Assembly (NCBI GenBank): GCA_036389455.1
Contig: DASVPW010000091.1
Coordinates: 1-64,000 of the forward strand
DNA length: 64,000 nt
Reading direction: 5' to 3'
From: JAJKJG01 sp036389455
GTDB taxonomy: Bacteria > Pseudomonadota > Alphaproteobacteria > Rhizobiales > Beijerinckiaceae
Part shown: positions 44,761 to 52,917 of the stretch, one piece after another
Position numbering within the stretch: the stretch's first letter is position 1
How the letters are laid out: each line of letters begins with the position of its first letter
Translations under genes and position numbers: made by a program
The notes under the pieces: model-generated
Seen by the model: the letters and a program-made list of their open reading frames with translations, nothing else
Databases searched by the model: none
What the model was told of the DNA's origin: nothing

Positions 44761-45594
44761 ATGCGTCCGTCGAGGTACGCGCGCCGGATCAGGGGGATGC
44801 CTCGCCGGCAGAACCCGAGCCGGGTGGCAGGGCTCGCCTACAATCTCGTCTTCGGTGCCGCCTTGCTGGGGCTATGGTGGGGGACTACCACAGCGGGGCT
44901 GGTTGCGCCGTTCTTCTTGCCCGACCCGGCAGCGGTGGGGGCGGAAGCCATCAAGTTGTCGACCTCTCCCGCGTTCTGGCGTGATATCGGCACCTCGCTG
45001 TTCCGGATCGCGGCGGGCTTCCTGCTAGCCGCCGCGATCGCCTTACCAATGGGCGTCTGGATTGCGCGAAGCGCGTTCGCCTCAAAGCTCCTGGTGCCGC
45101 CGATCTCCTTTATCCGCTTCGTGCCGATGCCCGCGGTGATCCCGCTGATGATTCTGTGGTTCGGGAGCGGCGAGTGGGGAAAGGTGATGGTGATCACGTT
45201 GGGCGTATTCTTCCAACTGGTCCTAATGATCGTGGCGGCGGTCGCCGCGGTTCCGGAAAACTACGTCGACATCGCGCGGACGATGGAGGCATCGACCTAT
45301 CAGCGCTTCCGGCACTTTTTGCTTCCTGCCGCGGCGCCGGAGATCTGGGACAGCCTGCGTATCAATTTTGGTTTGGCTTGGGCTACGCTGATCTTCGCCG
45401 AGATCCTCGGCGCCACCTCCGGCCTCGGCTACATGATCGTCCGCGCGCAACGGTTTCTGCTAGTGGCTCAGGTCTTCGTCGCAGTCATCGTGATCGGCAT
45501 TTTAGGCGTCCTGGCGGACCTTCTGTTCGCCCGTTTTTACAAGAGTGCATTTCCTTGGAGCGAGCAGGTGAAGCGTGAGCAGCGTTTGGCATGA
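44761..45594 (+). CDS. ABC transporter permease, BPD_transp_1 family
   Basis: 277 aa (284 if started at the ATG at 44740). Six hydrophobic segments and the NitT/TauT-type EAA loop EASTYQRFRHFLLPAAAPEIWDSLRINFGLAWATLIFAEILGATSGLG. GAGG precedes the ATG at 44761. Its stop overlaps the ATPase start (ATGA at 45591). It partners the binding protein 30 nt upstream. Confidence 0.9.
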   Translation: MRPSRYARRIRGMPRRQNPSRVAGLAYNLVFGAALLGLWWGTTTAGLVAPFFLPDPAAVGAEAIKLSTSPAFWRDIGTSLFRIAAGFLLAAAIALPMGVWIARSAFASKLLVPPISFIRFVPMPAVIPLMILWFGSGEWGKVMVITLGVFFQLVLMIVAAVAAVPENYVDIARTMEASTYQRFRHFLLPAAAPEIWDSLRINFGLAWATLIFAEILGATSGLGYMIVRAQRFLLVAQVFVAVIVIGILGVLADLLFARFYKSAFPWSEQVKREQRLA

Positions 45595-46364
45595 TCAAGC
45601 TCGACAGGGTGTGCCACGCCTATGGCCGCGGCGCGCGCAAGGTCCAATCGCTAGAAGAGGTCTCGATCGAGATCGGCGACGAGTTCCTGGCGATTGTCGG
45701 ACCGTCGGGCTCCGGCAAGTCCACGCTCCTGAAGATCCTTGCGGGCTTCGAGCAACCATCTTCGGGCGAGGTCGTCTGGGATGGAACGCCACGGACGGCC
45801 ATGGTTTTCCAGGATTATTCGCTGTTGCCGTGGCTGACGGTGAGGAAAAACGTGGAGCTTTACTTGCGGCTTCACGGAGCTGGCCCGGCGGAACGTGCCC
45901 GGGTGTCGGAAACCCTCATGGCGCAACTCGGTCTCACGGCTTACGCCGACTTGCTGCCGCACGAGCTTTCGGGCGGCATGCAGCAGCGGGTTGCGATCGG
46001 TCGCGCCTTCGCTCAAAGTCCGGATGTGCTCCTGATGGACGAGCCGTTCGGTGCCCTCGACGCGATGACCCGCGCGGACGCTCAATCGGTGTTGCTGCGG
46101 GTCCACGCCGAGCGGCGTTGCACCGTGATCTTCGTGACCCACGACGTCGAGGAAGCGCTTATCTTGAGCGATCGCATCGTGGTCCTTACGCCCAGACCCG
46201 CTCGAGTGGCCGAGATCGTCACGGTCCCGTTTACCCGGCCACGCGCGCAGGATCTACGCTGGACGAGCAATTTCGTCGACCTTCGCCGCAAGGTGGTGTC
46301 GATCATGCGTCGGGAGATAAGTAGTCTTTTAGATAGATCAGACAAGAGTGAAAGCGGAGTTTGA
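45591..46364 (+). CDS. ABC transporter ATP-binding protein
   Basis: 257 aa. Walker A GPSGSGKST, Q-loop VFQDYSLLPWLTVRKNV, signature LSGGMQQRVAIGRA, Walker B VLLMDEPFGALD and switch His VTHDVEEA are all intact, so it should be active. NitT/TauT subfamily. It overlaps the permease by four bases, and the histidine-kinase-like gene starts at its stop. The tail after residue 225 is longer than usual and basic. Confidence 0.93.
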   Translation: MIKLDRVCHAYGRGARKVQSLEEVSIEIGDEFLAIVGPSGSGKSTLLKILAGFEQPSSGEVVWDGTPRTAMVFQDYSLLPWLTVRKNVELYLRLHGAGPAERARVSETLMAQLGLTAYADLLPHELSGGMQQRVAIGRAFAQSPDVLLMDEPFGALDAMTRADAQSVLLRVHAERRCTVIFVTHDVEEALILSDRIVVLTPRPARVAEIVTVPFTRPRAQDLRWTSNFVDLRRKVVSIMRREISSLLDRSDKSESGV

Positions 46365-46369
46365 ATTCC

Positions 46370-47827
46370 ATGCTGCATGCCGACCACGAGATTGTATCCG
46401 AGGCTCTGACGGCGATCAGCAAGGAGGTCATGCGCCAGAACGAGCTCGGCTTGGCGCGGGCTGAAGCGGCGGTGGATTTCGATGGCGTTGGGAGCATGCC
46501 CGAAAGGATGCACCGCGTGCTGTCCGCCCTGAGCGAGGGACTCAGGTGTCTTGGCTTGCGCCCTGACATGGCCGCGCTCGGGGTCTTTCCCTTTGTCGAC
46601 CGCCGCTCCGGCGATCCGAGACCGGCGCTGCTGTTCTACTCCGACCAGCAGGGGGGTGCCGATATCCGATACGGTCGCAGATACGTGTTCCAGGTCGACG
46701 TACGATCCCAGGTCTCCGCGCCCGAGGAACAAGTCTTGCAGGCATTCGCGGCCGACATGAACGAACTTTGTGCCCGCATCCAGCCGGGCCGCCGATGGGA
46801 CCTGATCGCGGCACCGTATTACGTTCGACAATGGTCGAATAAAGGCGAATTCGACGTCGATCAACAGATCTTTTCTCGATTTTACCACTGCGGCTCGCTT
46901 TTGGCTCCGACTTGGCCGTGGCTCTCGTCTCAGACGACCTCCGAACCCTTCATCCAGCGCCTCGTGCTGCTTGCCGGCGTACCGGGAGGCGCGCACAATG
47001 CCATGGCCGTCGAGCGCCATGCGCCCGCGCTCGATTCAGGAATCCGGTGCGCCCTTGGGGCATTCCTGTCGTCTGCCGGTATCAACGCAGAGGAAAACGC
47101 GATCCTCTTCGCGCAACGCGTCGCAGCTCACTCGCTGCTGAGGGCTCACGAGATCGCGAACGAAACCCGCTTCCTCCTGGACCAGCAGCGGCAGCTCCAA
47201 TTTGCACTGGGACCCGGTAATCGCCCACAGGACGCTGCCGATCTCATCGTTTCTTTTCGAAAACGTTTCGAGTGGTTGCTCGAAAACGTCAATCGGCTGC
47301 AGGGCACGGGAGCGGACGCTGGACTCGAAACTCTCGATTGGCGCCAGATGATCGATCTCTGGTGGCGCGATCGAAGCTGGGAACAGCATGGTCCGATGCT
47401 GAGGCACCGCGACCACGTAGGTGCGGAAATGTACATCAACTTCGACAAGGTTGCTTCAGATATCTACCTCTCCTTCGTCCCTGCGTACTTTGACAGGCTC
47501 CTCGATATCTTGAGCCGGAACGTCTTTGATTCCTGGGAAGGTTGGGATGGTCCTAAGGTCATCGAACTCAGCGCTGAGCAAAGGAATGGCTCCGTCGTCT
47601 TGTTCTATCGCTCTACGGGCGAGCCGATTGACCCCGAAAAGCTGCCGCGTCTTTTCCGCGAGGTCGTCTCCTCGAAGAAAGGCAGATCGAGAGGCACGGG
47701 ATTATGGGCAATCGGCCTTGCTTTCAGCTCCCATGGCCTTCCGTATCCGATAGTGCACAATCTTGAGGACATGCGTGGCACGACAGGAGTGCAGTTCGAG
47801 ATCGTCTTTCCGGTGGCAAGACACTGA
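46370..47827 (+). CDS. Histidine-kinase-like protein with degenerate GHKL ATPase domain
   Basis: 485 aa from the ATG at 46370 (a TTG at 46361, overlapping the ATPase stop, is possible). No signal or membrane helix. The N-terminal 300 residues match no sensor domain I know. The C-terminal 130 have a GHKL outline: FDRLLDILSRNVFDSW as the N-box, YRSTGEPIDPEKLPRLFREVVSSKKG where D-x-G-x-G is expected (the Asp is lost), and GRSRGTGLWAIGLA as the G2 box. A phospho-accepting HisKA box is not evident. Its place before a response-regulator gene suggests a cytosolic sensor partner. Confidence 0.7.
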   Translation: MLHADHEIVSEALTAISKEVMRQNELGLARAEAAVDFDGVGSMPERMHRVLSALSEGLRCLGLRPDMAALGVFPFVDRRSGDPRPALLFYSDQQGGADIRYGRRYVFQVDVRSQVSAPEEQVLQAFAADMNELCARIQPGRRWDLIAAPYYVRQWSNKGEFDVDQQIFSRFYHCGSLLAPTWPWLSSQTTSEPFIQRLVLLAGVPGGAHNAMAVERHAPALDSGIRCALGAFLSSAGINAEENAILFAQRVAAHSLLRAHEIANETRFLLDQQRQLQFALGPGNRPQDAADLIVSFRKRFEWLLENVNRLQGTGADAGLETLDWRQMIDLWWRDRSWEQHGPMLRHRDHVGAEMYINFDKVASDIYLSFVPAYFDRLLDILSRNVFDSWEGWDGPKVIELSAEQRNGSVVLFYRSTGEPIDPEKLPRLFREVVSSKKGRSRGTGLWAIGLAFSSHGLPYPIVHNLEDMRGTTGVQFEIVFPVARH

Positions 47828-47837
47828 GGAAATCCCG

Positions 47838-49421
47838 ATGCAGAACCGACGCCGTATCGTCGTGCTGCTCTGCGACGATGATCCAAATTCTGACCAAGGT
47901 AATGCTGCGCACCGGGCAGTTCTGGAACAATGTTTCAGTGACCAGAAGCCGGAGATTGAGTCCGAAATCCTGACTTGCCGGTATCCCGACGAGATCGAAT
48001 TGGAGCTCGAGCGCCCCGAAGCGGCCGGCGGCATCGATCTCGCATTGATAGATGCCTACTACACGCGGCGTTGGGTCGGCGGCGAATTCAAGACTGCAGA
48101 AGGAGAGGTGGATCGTTCCGGCGAGATCGTCGCCCAGTATGGTCAAGACCCTCGGATTCGAAAGCTCATTCTCCTCACGGGAAAGCCGCGCGAACTCGAG
48201 TCCCAAGAAGCGCTTCTCCGAGCACATGCCTACGAGTACTGGCACAAGAACGATTTCATCACGTACGGCGCATTCAAGCGAAAGATCGAGGAGTTGCTCG
48301 ATCTTCCGTCCCGATATGATCTGGACGTGTTCCAAGATGTCTTCTCGCGGGGCATCTACGCTGACAGAGGCTTCAATTTCGCTGCTGCTCGCAACGAGGT
48401 GGACACCATCCTCATTGGCAAGAGCTTGGCGATGCGTCGCCTCAAACGGCTGATCTTCGAAGCCTCGCAGTTCGATGAAGACGTGCCAGTTCTCATCACG
48501 GGGGAGACCGGCACCGGTAAAGAGCTTGTTGCAAATCTGATCCATCGCCTCAGCAGCCGAGGCCGGGTCATGCACCGAGACGATCCCGTGACCATCAACT
48601 GCGGCCTGTTCTACGACGAGAATCTGCTTCGGGCGGAATTGTTCGGCACCCATCGAGGGGCGTTTACCGGCGCGATCGAACGCGAGGGCATTCTCGAGGC
48701 ACACAAGGGCACCAGTTTGTTCCTGGACGAGGTCGGCAACAGTCACGAGCGGTTTCAGGCCACGCTGTTGAGAGCCATCGAGAATCGGGAGGGTGCACGC
48801 CTCGGATCGTCGCGGTCGAACGAGTACAAGATCGAGTTGAGGTTCATCGCGGCGACGGATCGCGACATCGATGACCCGCTTTTCAGCCGTCCTTTCGTCA
48901 ACAGGATTCGTGGCCTTCACCTCCATATCCCGCCCCTGCGCGAGCGACGGGAGGACATCGGCCTCCTTGCCGATTTTTTTCTTACGAAACCTGTCGACGG
49001 CACCTCACCTAAATTAACGCTGGCGGCGAGACTGGCTCTCGAGGCGTACGACTGGCCTGGCAATGTCCGCCAGCTGCGCCACGTGATGGAGATTGTTCGC
49101 CAGCGTGCAAGCCGACTCCGGACAACGACCGATCGGCAGACGACCAGCCTGATCTATCGCGACGAGATCGAGGTACTCTTTTCCGCACGGGCTTTTGCGC
49201 CTCCGTCTGATGTCACCGGGGACATTGCGCCCCTGATTGCGGGGAACCCCTCCTATTCCGAGGCGTGCGACCGGTTCGCCGAGTATTACGTCCGCAGCCG
49301 CCATCAGCAGATCGCAGGCGGGGAGCGCTCGAACGCTGCCTATGACCGCACGGCGGCTGCGCTGGGCGTATCGCGCTCGACCGTGAAGAAGTGGCTCTCG
49401 CCTTCCCCCGAAGAGAGCTGA
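47838..49421 (+). CDS. Sigma-54-dependent transcriptional activator with divergent receiver domain
   Basis: 527 aa. ATG at 47838, 11 nt after the preceding stop, with GAGGA. N-terminal receiver-like domain with acidic pocket (CDDDPN, 13-15), Asp72 (ALIDAYY), Thr114 (LLTGK) and Lys137 (YWHKND), but with insertions around 80-100 that make it atypical. AAA+ domain: Walker A GETGTGKE at 222-229, the sigma-54 contact loop GAFTGA at 274-279, Walker B SLFLDEVG near 293-300. The C-terminal HTH is at about 490-525 (NAAYDRTAAALGVSRSTVKKWLS). It probably activates the promoter at 43679. Confidence 0.9.
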   Translation: MQNRRRIVVLLCDDDPNSDQGNAAHRAVLEQCFSDQKPEIESEILTCRYPDEIELELERPEAAGGIDLALIDAYYTRRWVGGEFKTAEGEVDRSGEIVAQYGQDPRIRKLILLTGKPRELESQEALLRAHAYEYWHKNDFITYGAFKRKIEELLDLPSRYDLDVFQDVFSRGIYADRGFNFAAARNEVDTILIGKSLAMRRLKRLIFEASQFDEDVPVLITGETGTGKELVANLIHRLSSRGRVMHRDDPVTINCGLFYDENLLRAELFGTHRGAFTGAIEREGILEAHKGTSLFLDEVGNSHERFQATLLRAIENREGARLGSSRSNEYKIELRFIAATDRDIDDPLFSRPFVNRIRGLHLHIPPLRERREDIGLLADFFLTKPVDGTSPKLTLAARLALEAYDWPGNVRQLRHVMEIVRQRASRLRTTTDRQTTSLIYRDEIEVLFSARAFAPPSDVTGDIAPLIAGNPSYSEACDRFAEYYVRSRHQQIAGGERSNAAYDRTAAALGVSRSTVKKWLSPSPEES

Positions 49422-49435
49422 ACCACGAGACCACC

Positions 49436-50617
49436 ATGATCTGGAACGCGGCGAAACAAAAAGGGCGGATGGGCTTCGACGAGTACGTCATCTGCGCCCC
49501 CAGCAGGCCACGGCTTGCGCGGTGGTTGCGGCCCCTGTTCTGGTTGTTGACTGTCGCGCTGCTCTTTGCGGGCATCGTGCTCGCCTTGCCGATTGCGTCT
49601 GCCTTGTTCTTGAAATGGGAAGGCTATTCCGGCGCCTTCCTGCTCTCGGAATTCAGCCACGAGCTCACGGACAAATCGCCGCCTGCGCTCCATGCCTGGG
49701 CTATGGTATACCATGCTTGGGCGGTGCCGATCGGCCTGCTTACGCTTGCCGCGCTCGTCGGCTCGGCTATCCTGATCAGCCGCCAAATCGAACAGGAGCA
49801 CCTCAGCAGCGATCTGGCTCAGATGCCGGCCGTGTATGTGAGGCCGAGACTGACGTGGGTTCTGCGGGGCGTCAACAACAGCAGCCTGGATACTCACCCG
49901 CCGCGCCTCTCGATCGACCTCTTTAACGTGGGAGAAACACCGGCAGTCCGTGTCGAGCTGAAGATTGTTTCTCTCTATGTCCAAGACAAAGATGGTGAGA
50001 GTTTCACCACGCTTTCTATCGATGAATATGATACCGTTGTGTATTATGATCGGCTCGTGCCGGCCGATCGTGAATTCTATGGCGCCGGAAGCATAACTGA
50101 AAACTTGGTCGAGACCCATGCCATCTGCCTCCCCGCGATGTTCGCGGGCATGCTAAGCCCTGGCGCTCTCCTCCAAAGCATTCTCTCCTCCGACGACGAC
50201 TTTCCGGCGCTCGTGCTCAAGTTGAACGTGCGTTTTGAAACAGTCCGCAACGTCAAGTTCAACGAAACCATCGCGATACGCTGGTCGGCGCGGCGCTGCC
50301 GCGCTGTTGCGAGCACCGGGCAATTGGCCGAGATCACCGAGCTTCGCGACGTGCTGGCGCAGACCGGCAAGGCTGCCTGGATGGCGCGCGAGTCACCCCG
50401 CAGACGGCCTGACGGCCGACCTAATGATCTCAGCTTCTGGACACGGATGACTCTGTCGCCGGAAGTCTCAAGCAGTCGCAGCAGAGTCGGAAGACGACTG
50501 CTCAAAGGCGCACGAAACCGGCTGAAATGCCACCAGGAGAGCAACGATGAACTATTTCAATCCCGAGCTGGCGGCCTCGCAAACGCCGGCCCTTCCCGCT
50601 CGGCGCCCGCAGCTTGA
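49436..50617 (+). CDS. Two-helix membrane protein of unknown family
   Basis: 393 aa from the ATG at 49436, 14 nt after the activator stop. Two membrane helices at about 30-55 and 88-112. The remaining 280 residues form a soluble domain with beta-rich stretches (PPRLSIDLFNVGETPAVRVELKIVSLYV), reminiscent of an Ig-like or CARDB fold though not assignable. The basic C-terminus overlaps the first 71 bases of the ThiC-like gene. It may sense or anchor something for the operon; no function can be assigned. Confidence 0.7.
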   Translation: MIWNAAKQKGRMGFDEYVICAPSRPRLARWLRPLFWLLTVALLFAGIVLALPIASALFLKWEGYSGAFLLSEFSHELTDKSPPALHAWAMVYHAWAVPIGLLTLAALVGSAILISRQIEQEHLSSDLAQMPAVYVRPRLTWVLRGVNNSSLDTHPPRLSIDLFNVGETPAVRVELKIVSLYVQDKDGESFTTLSIDEYDTVVYYDRLVPADREFYGAGSITENLVETHAICLPAMFAGMLSPGALLQSILSSDDDFPALVLKLNVRFETVRNVKFNETIAIRWSARRCRAVASTGQLAEITELRDVLAQTGKAAWMARESPRRRPDGRPNDLSFWTRMTLSPEVSSSRSRVGRRLLKGARNRLKCHQESNDELFQSRAGGLANAGPSRSAPAA

Positions 50618-51887
50618 ATCGCAAGCCGTCCGCGCGGACGACCTCGCGCTTACCAACCTACGGGATGCCGGGCAGGAGAATATTGATCTCCTCCTCGCGC
50701 GTGTCGCCGCCGCCGAAATGGTCGAGCCAGCGGCGGTCCAATCGTTGTTTGCCGCCGGACAAGTCGTGGTTCTTCCCAATGCGGACCGGTCGCGCTGGCT
50801 CGGCATCGGCCGCGGCCTGACCACAAAGGTGAACGCCAACATCGGCACGTCCGCGGACAAGCCCGACTACCCGGATGCGCTCACGAAGGCCAAAGCGGCA
50901 GTTCGCGCCGGCGCGCACACTCTCATGGATCTGTCGACGGTTGGCCTTGAGGGCCCGATGGAGTTCGCGAAAGGCATTCGGCTCGTGGCCGAAGAAACCG
51001 GCGTTGTCGTCGGGACAGTGCCCGTCTACGAAGCGGCGCGACGCAGCATGGAGCGCCACGGAGACAAGCAGGTGCGCCTCGAAGCCGGCGAGATGCTGGA
51101 ATGCGTCGAGCGGCAGGCCGAGGCCGGCTCACGCTTCATGGCCATCCATGCCGGGTTGAACCGCAAGACGCTCGAGGTGTGGCGAAGGCAGCCGCGAAAT
51201 ATCGTCAGCAAAGGTGGCTACATCACCGCCGAGCACATGCTCACCACGGGCGACGAGAACCCATTTTATGAGCGCTTCGACGATCTGCTCGCGATCCTCA
51301 AACGGCACGGCGTCTGCCTGAACGTGGGCAGCGCGCTTCGCTCGGGAGCCACGCGCTTCAACGACGAGGCGCAGTTGGCCGAGATCCGATCCGCGGGTGA
51401 GCTTGCGAAGCGTGCACAGGCGGCGGGCGTCCAGGCCGTGGTCGAAGGTCCGGGGCACGTCCCTTACGGCATGATCAAGGACATCGTCGATTTCCAGCGG
51501 AATGCGACCGGTGACCGGCCGTTCTTCATCCTTGGATTCGTTGCCACCGACGCCTTCGTCGGGCGCGACCACATCGTATCGGCGGTCGGCGCGACCGAAG
51601 CGGTTCGCCATGGCGTGAGCTGGCTGTGCTATATCACGCCGGCCGAGCACGTTCGCATGCCGAACGACCGAGACGTGATCGAAGGCGTGCACGCGGCATT
51701 GATTGCGGCGCACGTGGGCGATTGCGCAAACCACCAACCGCGGGCCCTCGCCTTGGAAAGCTTCTACAATGACAAAGGCTGCCTCGACCATCGAGCGAAG
51801 AAGCAGTACTGCTCGATTTGCGGCCAGGATTTCTGCCCCATCCAGCGTCTCCACGACCTGAGAGGCGCGGCTGAACTCGGCATCTGA
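50547..51887 (+). CDS. ThiC family radical-SAM enzyme, short form (HMP-P synthase or 5-hydroxybenzimidazole synthase-like)
   Basis: 446 aa. AGGAGAG before the ATG. ThiC-type enzymes rearrange aminoimidazole ribotide into HMP-P (ThiC) or 5-hydroxybenzimidazole (BzaF). Core motifs: KVNANIGTSADKPD, MDLSTVG, GTVPVYEA, FMAIHAGL, NIVSKGGYI, VEGPGHVPYGMIK, DHIVSAVGA, CYITPAEHVRMPN, and the C-terminal cluster motif Cys422, Cys425, Cys430 (CSICGQDFC). It is much shorter than the roughly 600-aa proteobacterial housekeeping ThiC and resembles the archaeal/BzaF-sized group. DLSTVG replaces the usual DLSTGG or DLSTGK. Product uncertain. Confidence 0.88.
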   Translation: MNYFNPELAASQTPALPARRPQLESQAVRADDLALTNLRDAGQENIDLLLARVAAAEMVEPAAVQSLFAAGQVVVLPNADRSRWLGIGRGLTTKVNANIGTSADKPDYPDALTKAKAAVRAGAHTLMDLSTVGLEGPMEFAKGIRLVAEETGVVVGTVPVYEAARRSMERHGDKQVRLEAGEMLECVERQAEAGSRFMAIHAGLNRKTLEVWRRQPRNIVSKGGYITAEHMLTTGDENPFYERFDDLLAILKRHGVCLNVGSALRSGATRFNDEAQLAEIRSAGELAKRAQAAGVQAVVEGPGHVPYGMIKDIVDFQRNATGDRPFFILGFVATDAFVGRDHIVSAVGATEAVRHGVSWLCYITPAEHVRMPNDRDVIEGVHAALIAAHVGDCANHQPRALALESFYNDKGCLDHRAKKQYCSICGQDFCPIQRLHDLRGAAELGI

Positions 51888-52598
51888 ATGTCGTCAAACG
51901 TCCTCGAACTGCATCCTTCAGCGCCCACAGAGGTGTTCTTGGTGCTGCATGAGCGCCATTTGCGTCCCGCGGCCCTGGAGTACGAGTACGCGACCGGCCG
52001 TTTGCGCGGCGCACTTGAGCGCCGAGAATTCGGTGAGCCGCTGTCGAGCCGCTCGATAGATCGGCTGCGCGCGCTCGGAGTTGGACTTCAGGGCAAGAGC
52101 TTGCGGGCGATTGTCACCGAAGATTTCGTTGTCACGCGGGAAACTGCACGGCACTTGGCCGAGGCCGCTGGATTGGACCCCGCAAGCGCCATTTTGTTCG
52201 ATCGGCGCGTCCGTGAAAGCGACCTGAGCTATCTTGGGTCGGCCGAATTTGAGGAGCTTGGGCGACGGGAGGCGGCCGGAGAGCCAAACGCAACGCTGAT
52301 TCACTGGATAAAGAATAGCCCCGCCGATTTCATGAGCTTGGTCGGCGATCACGTCGGCTTGTGGAACGACGCCTTGCAGAGGTTCGCCGGCACAAGCTTC
52401 TTGTTCGTCCTTCATGTAGAAGGCCTTCTCCTGCTGACGGCGCTGGGCCTGGGCCTGCAGCCCTCGTCGATCGGTCGTCTCTTGCTGCCCCGCGCCCTTT
52501 GCGTCCGAACAGTATTGGCGCCTGACCGCCCTCCGACCATCTGCATCGGCCCGAGCTGGGAAATCGCTGAGGCCATACCGTATGCATCATATGGGTGA
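51888..52598 (+). CDS. Histidine-phosphatase-superfamily protein with altered RHG motif
   Basis: 236 aa, starting directly at the ThiC-like stop. Not obvious at first sight, but it follows the phosphoglycerate-mutase fold in order: TEVFLVLHERH (LHE in place of RHG, His21 kept), TEDFVVTRETARHLAEAAGL (Arg84 kept), DRRVRESDLSYLGSAEFEEL (Glu110 kept) and FLFVLHVEGLLLLTALGLGL (His176 where SHGG is expected). The first arginine is lost. It could be a weak or specialised phosphatase for the ThiC-like product, comparable in place to CobC, or a binding protein. Assignment is mine by motif alignment. Confidence 0.65.
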   Translation: MSSNVLELHPSAPTEVFLVLHERHLRPAALEYEYATGRLRGALERREFGEPLSSRSIDRLRALGVGLQGKSLRAIVTEDFVVTRETARHLAEAAGLDPASAILFDRRVRESDLSYLGSAEFEELGRREAAGEPNATLIHWIKNSPADFMSLVGDHVGLWNDALQRFAGTSFLFVLHVEGLLLLTALGLGLQPSSIGRLLLPRALCVRTVLAPDRPPTICIGPSWEIAEAIPYASYG

Positions 52599-52917
52599 GC
52601 TAATGGCGGCGACTTTGAAACCGCATATCCCACCTCGTCCTAAAGCAGCGCATCGCTCTCGCAGTTGAAGTGTTACTGAGTTCCTGGCATTGCCACCGCG
52701 TTCCGTAGAGTGGCCGACGCCTTCCCCGCTTTTTCACGTGTAGAGGTCTGTCCGAGCGCAGAACGCGCACCTGCTCAAGTAGGCCACCCAAACGCGGCGG
52801 CTGAACAGCCACTTCAATGAGCAAGCACACGAACGCTGAAATCTACTAAGACGTTGACGGAACGGTGCTGCTGCGAGAACAATCCCCCAACGATCCATTT
52901 ATTCCGGCCTTTCGATC
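52599..52917. other. Intergenic region after the sigma-54 operon
   Basis: 319 bp. Contains no gene or clear terminator that I can recognise. GC content falls towards the right end, ahead of the AT-rich gene. Confidence 0.4.
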
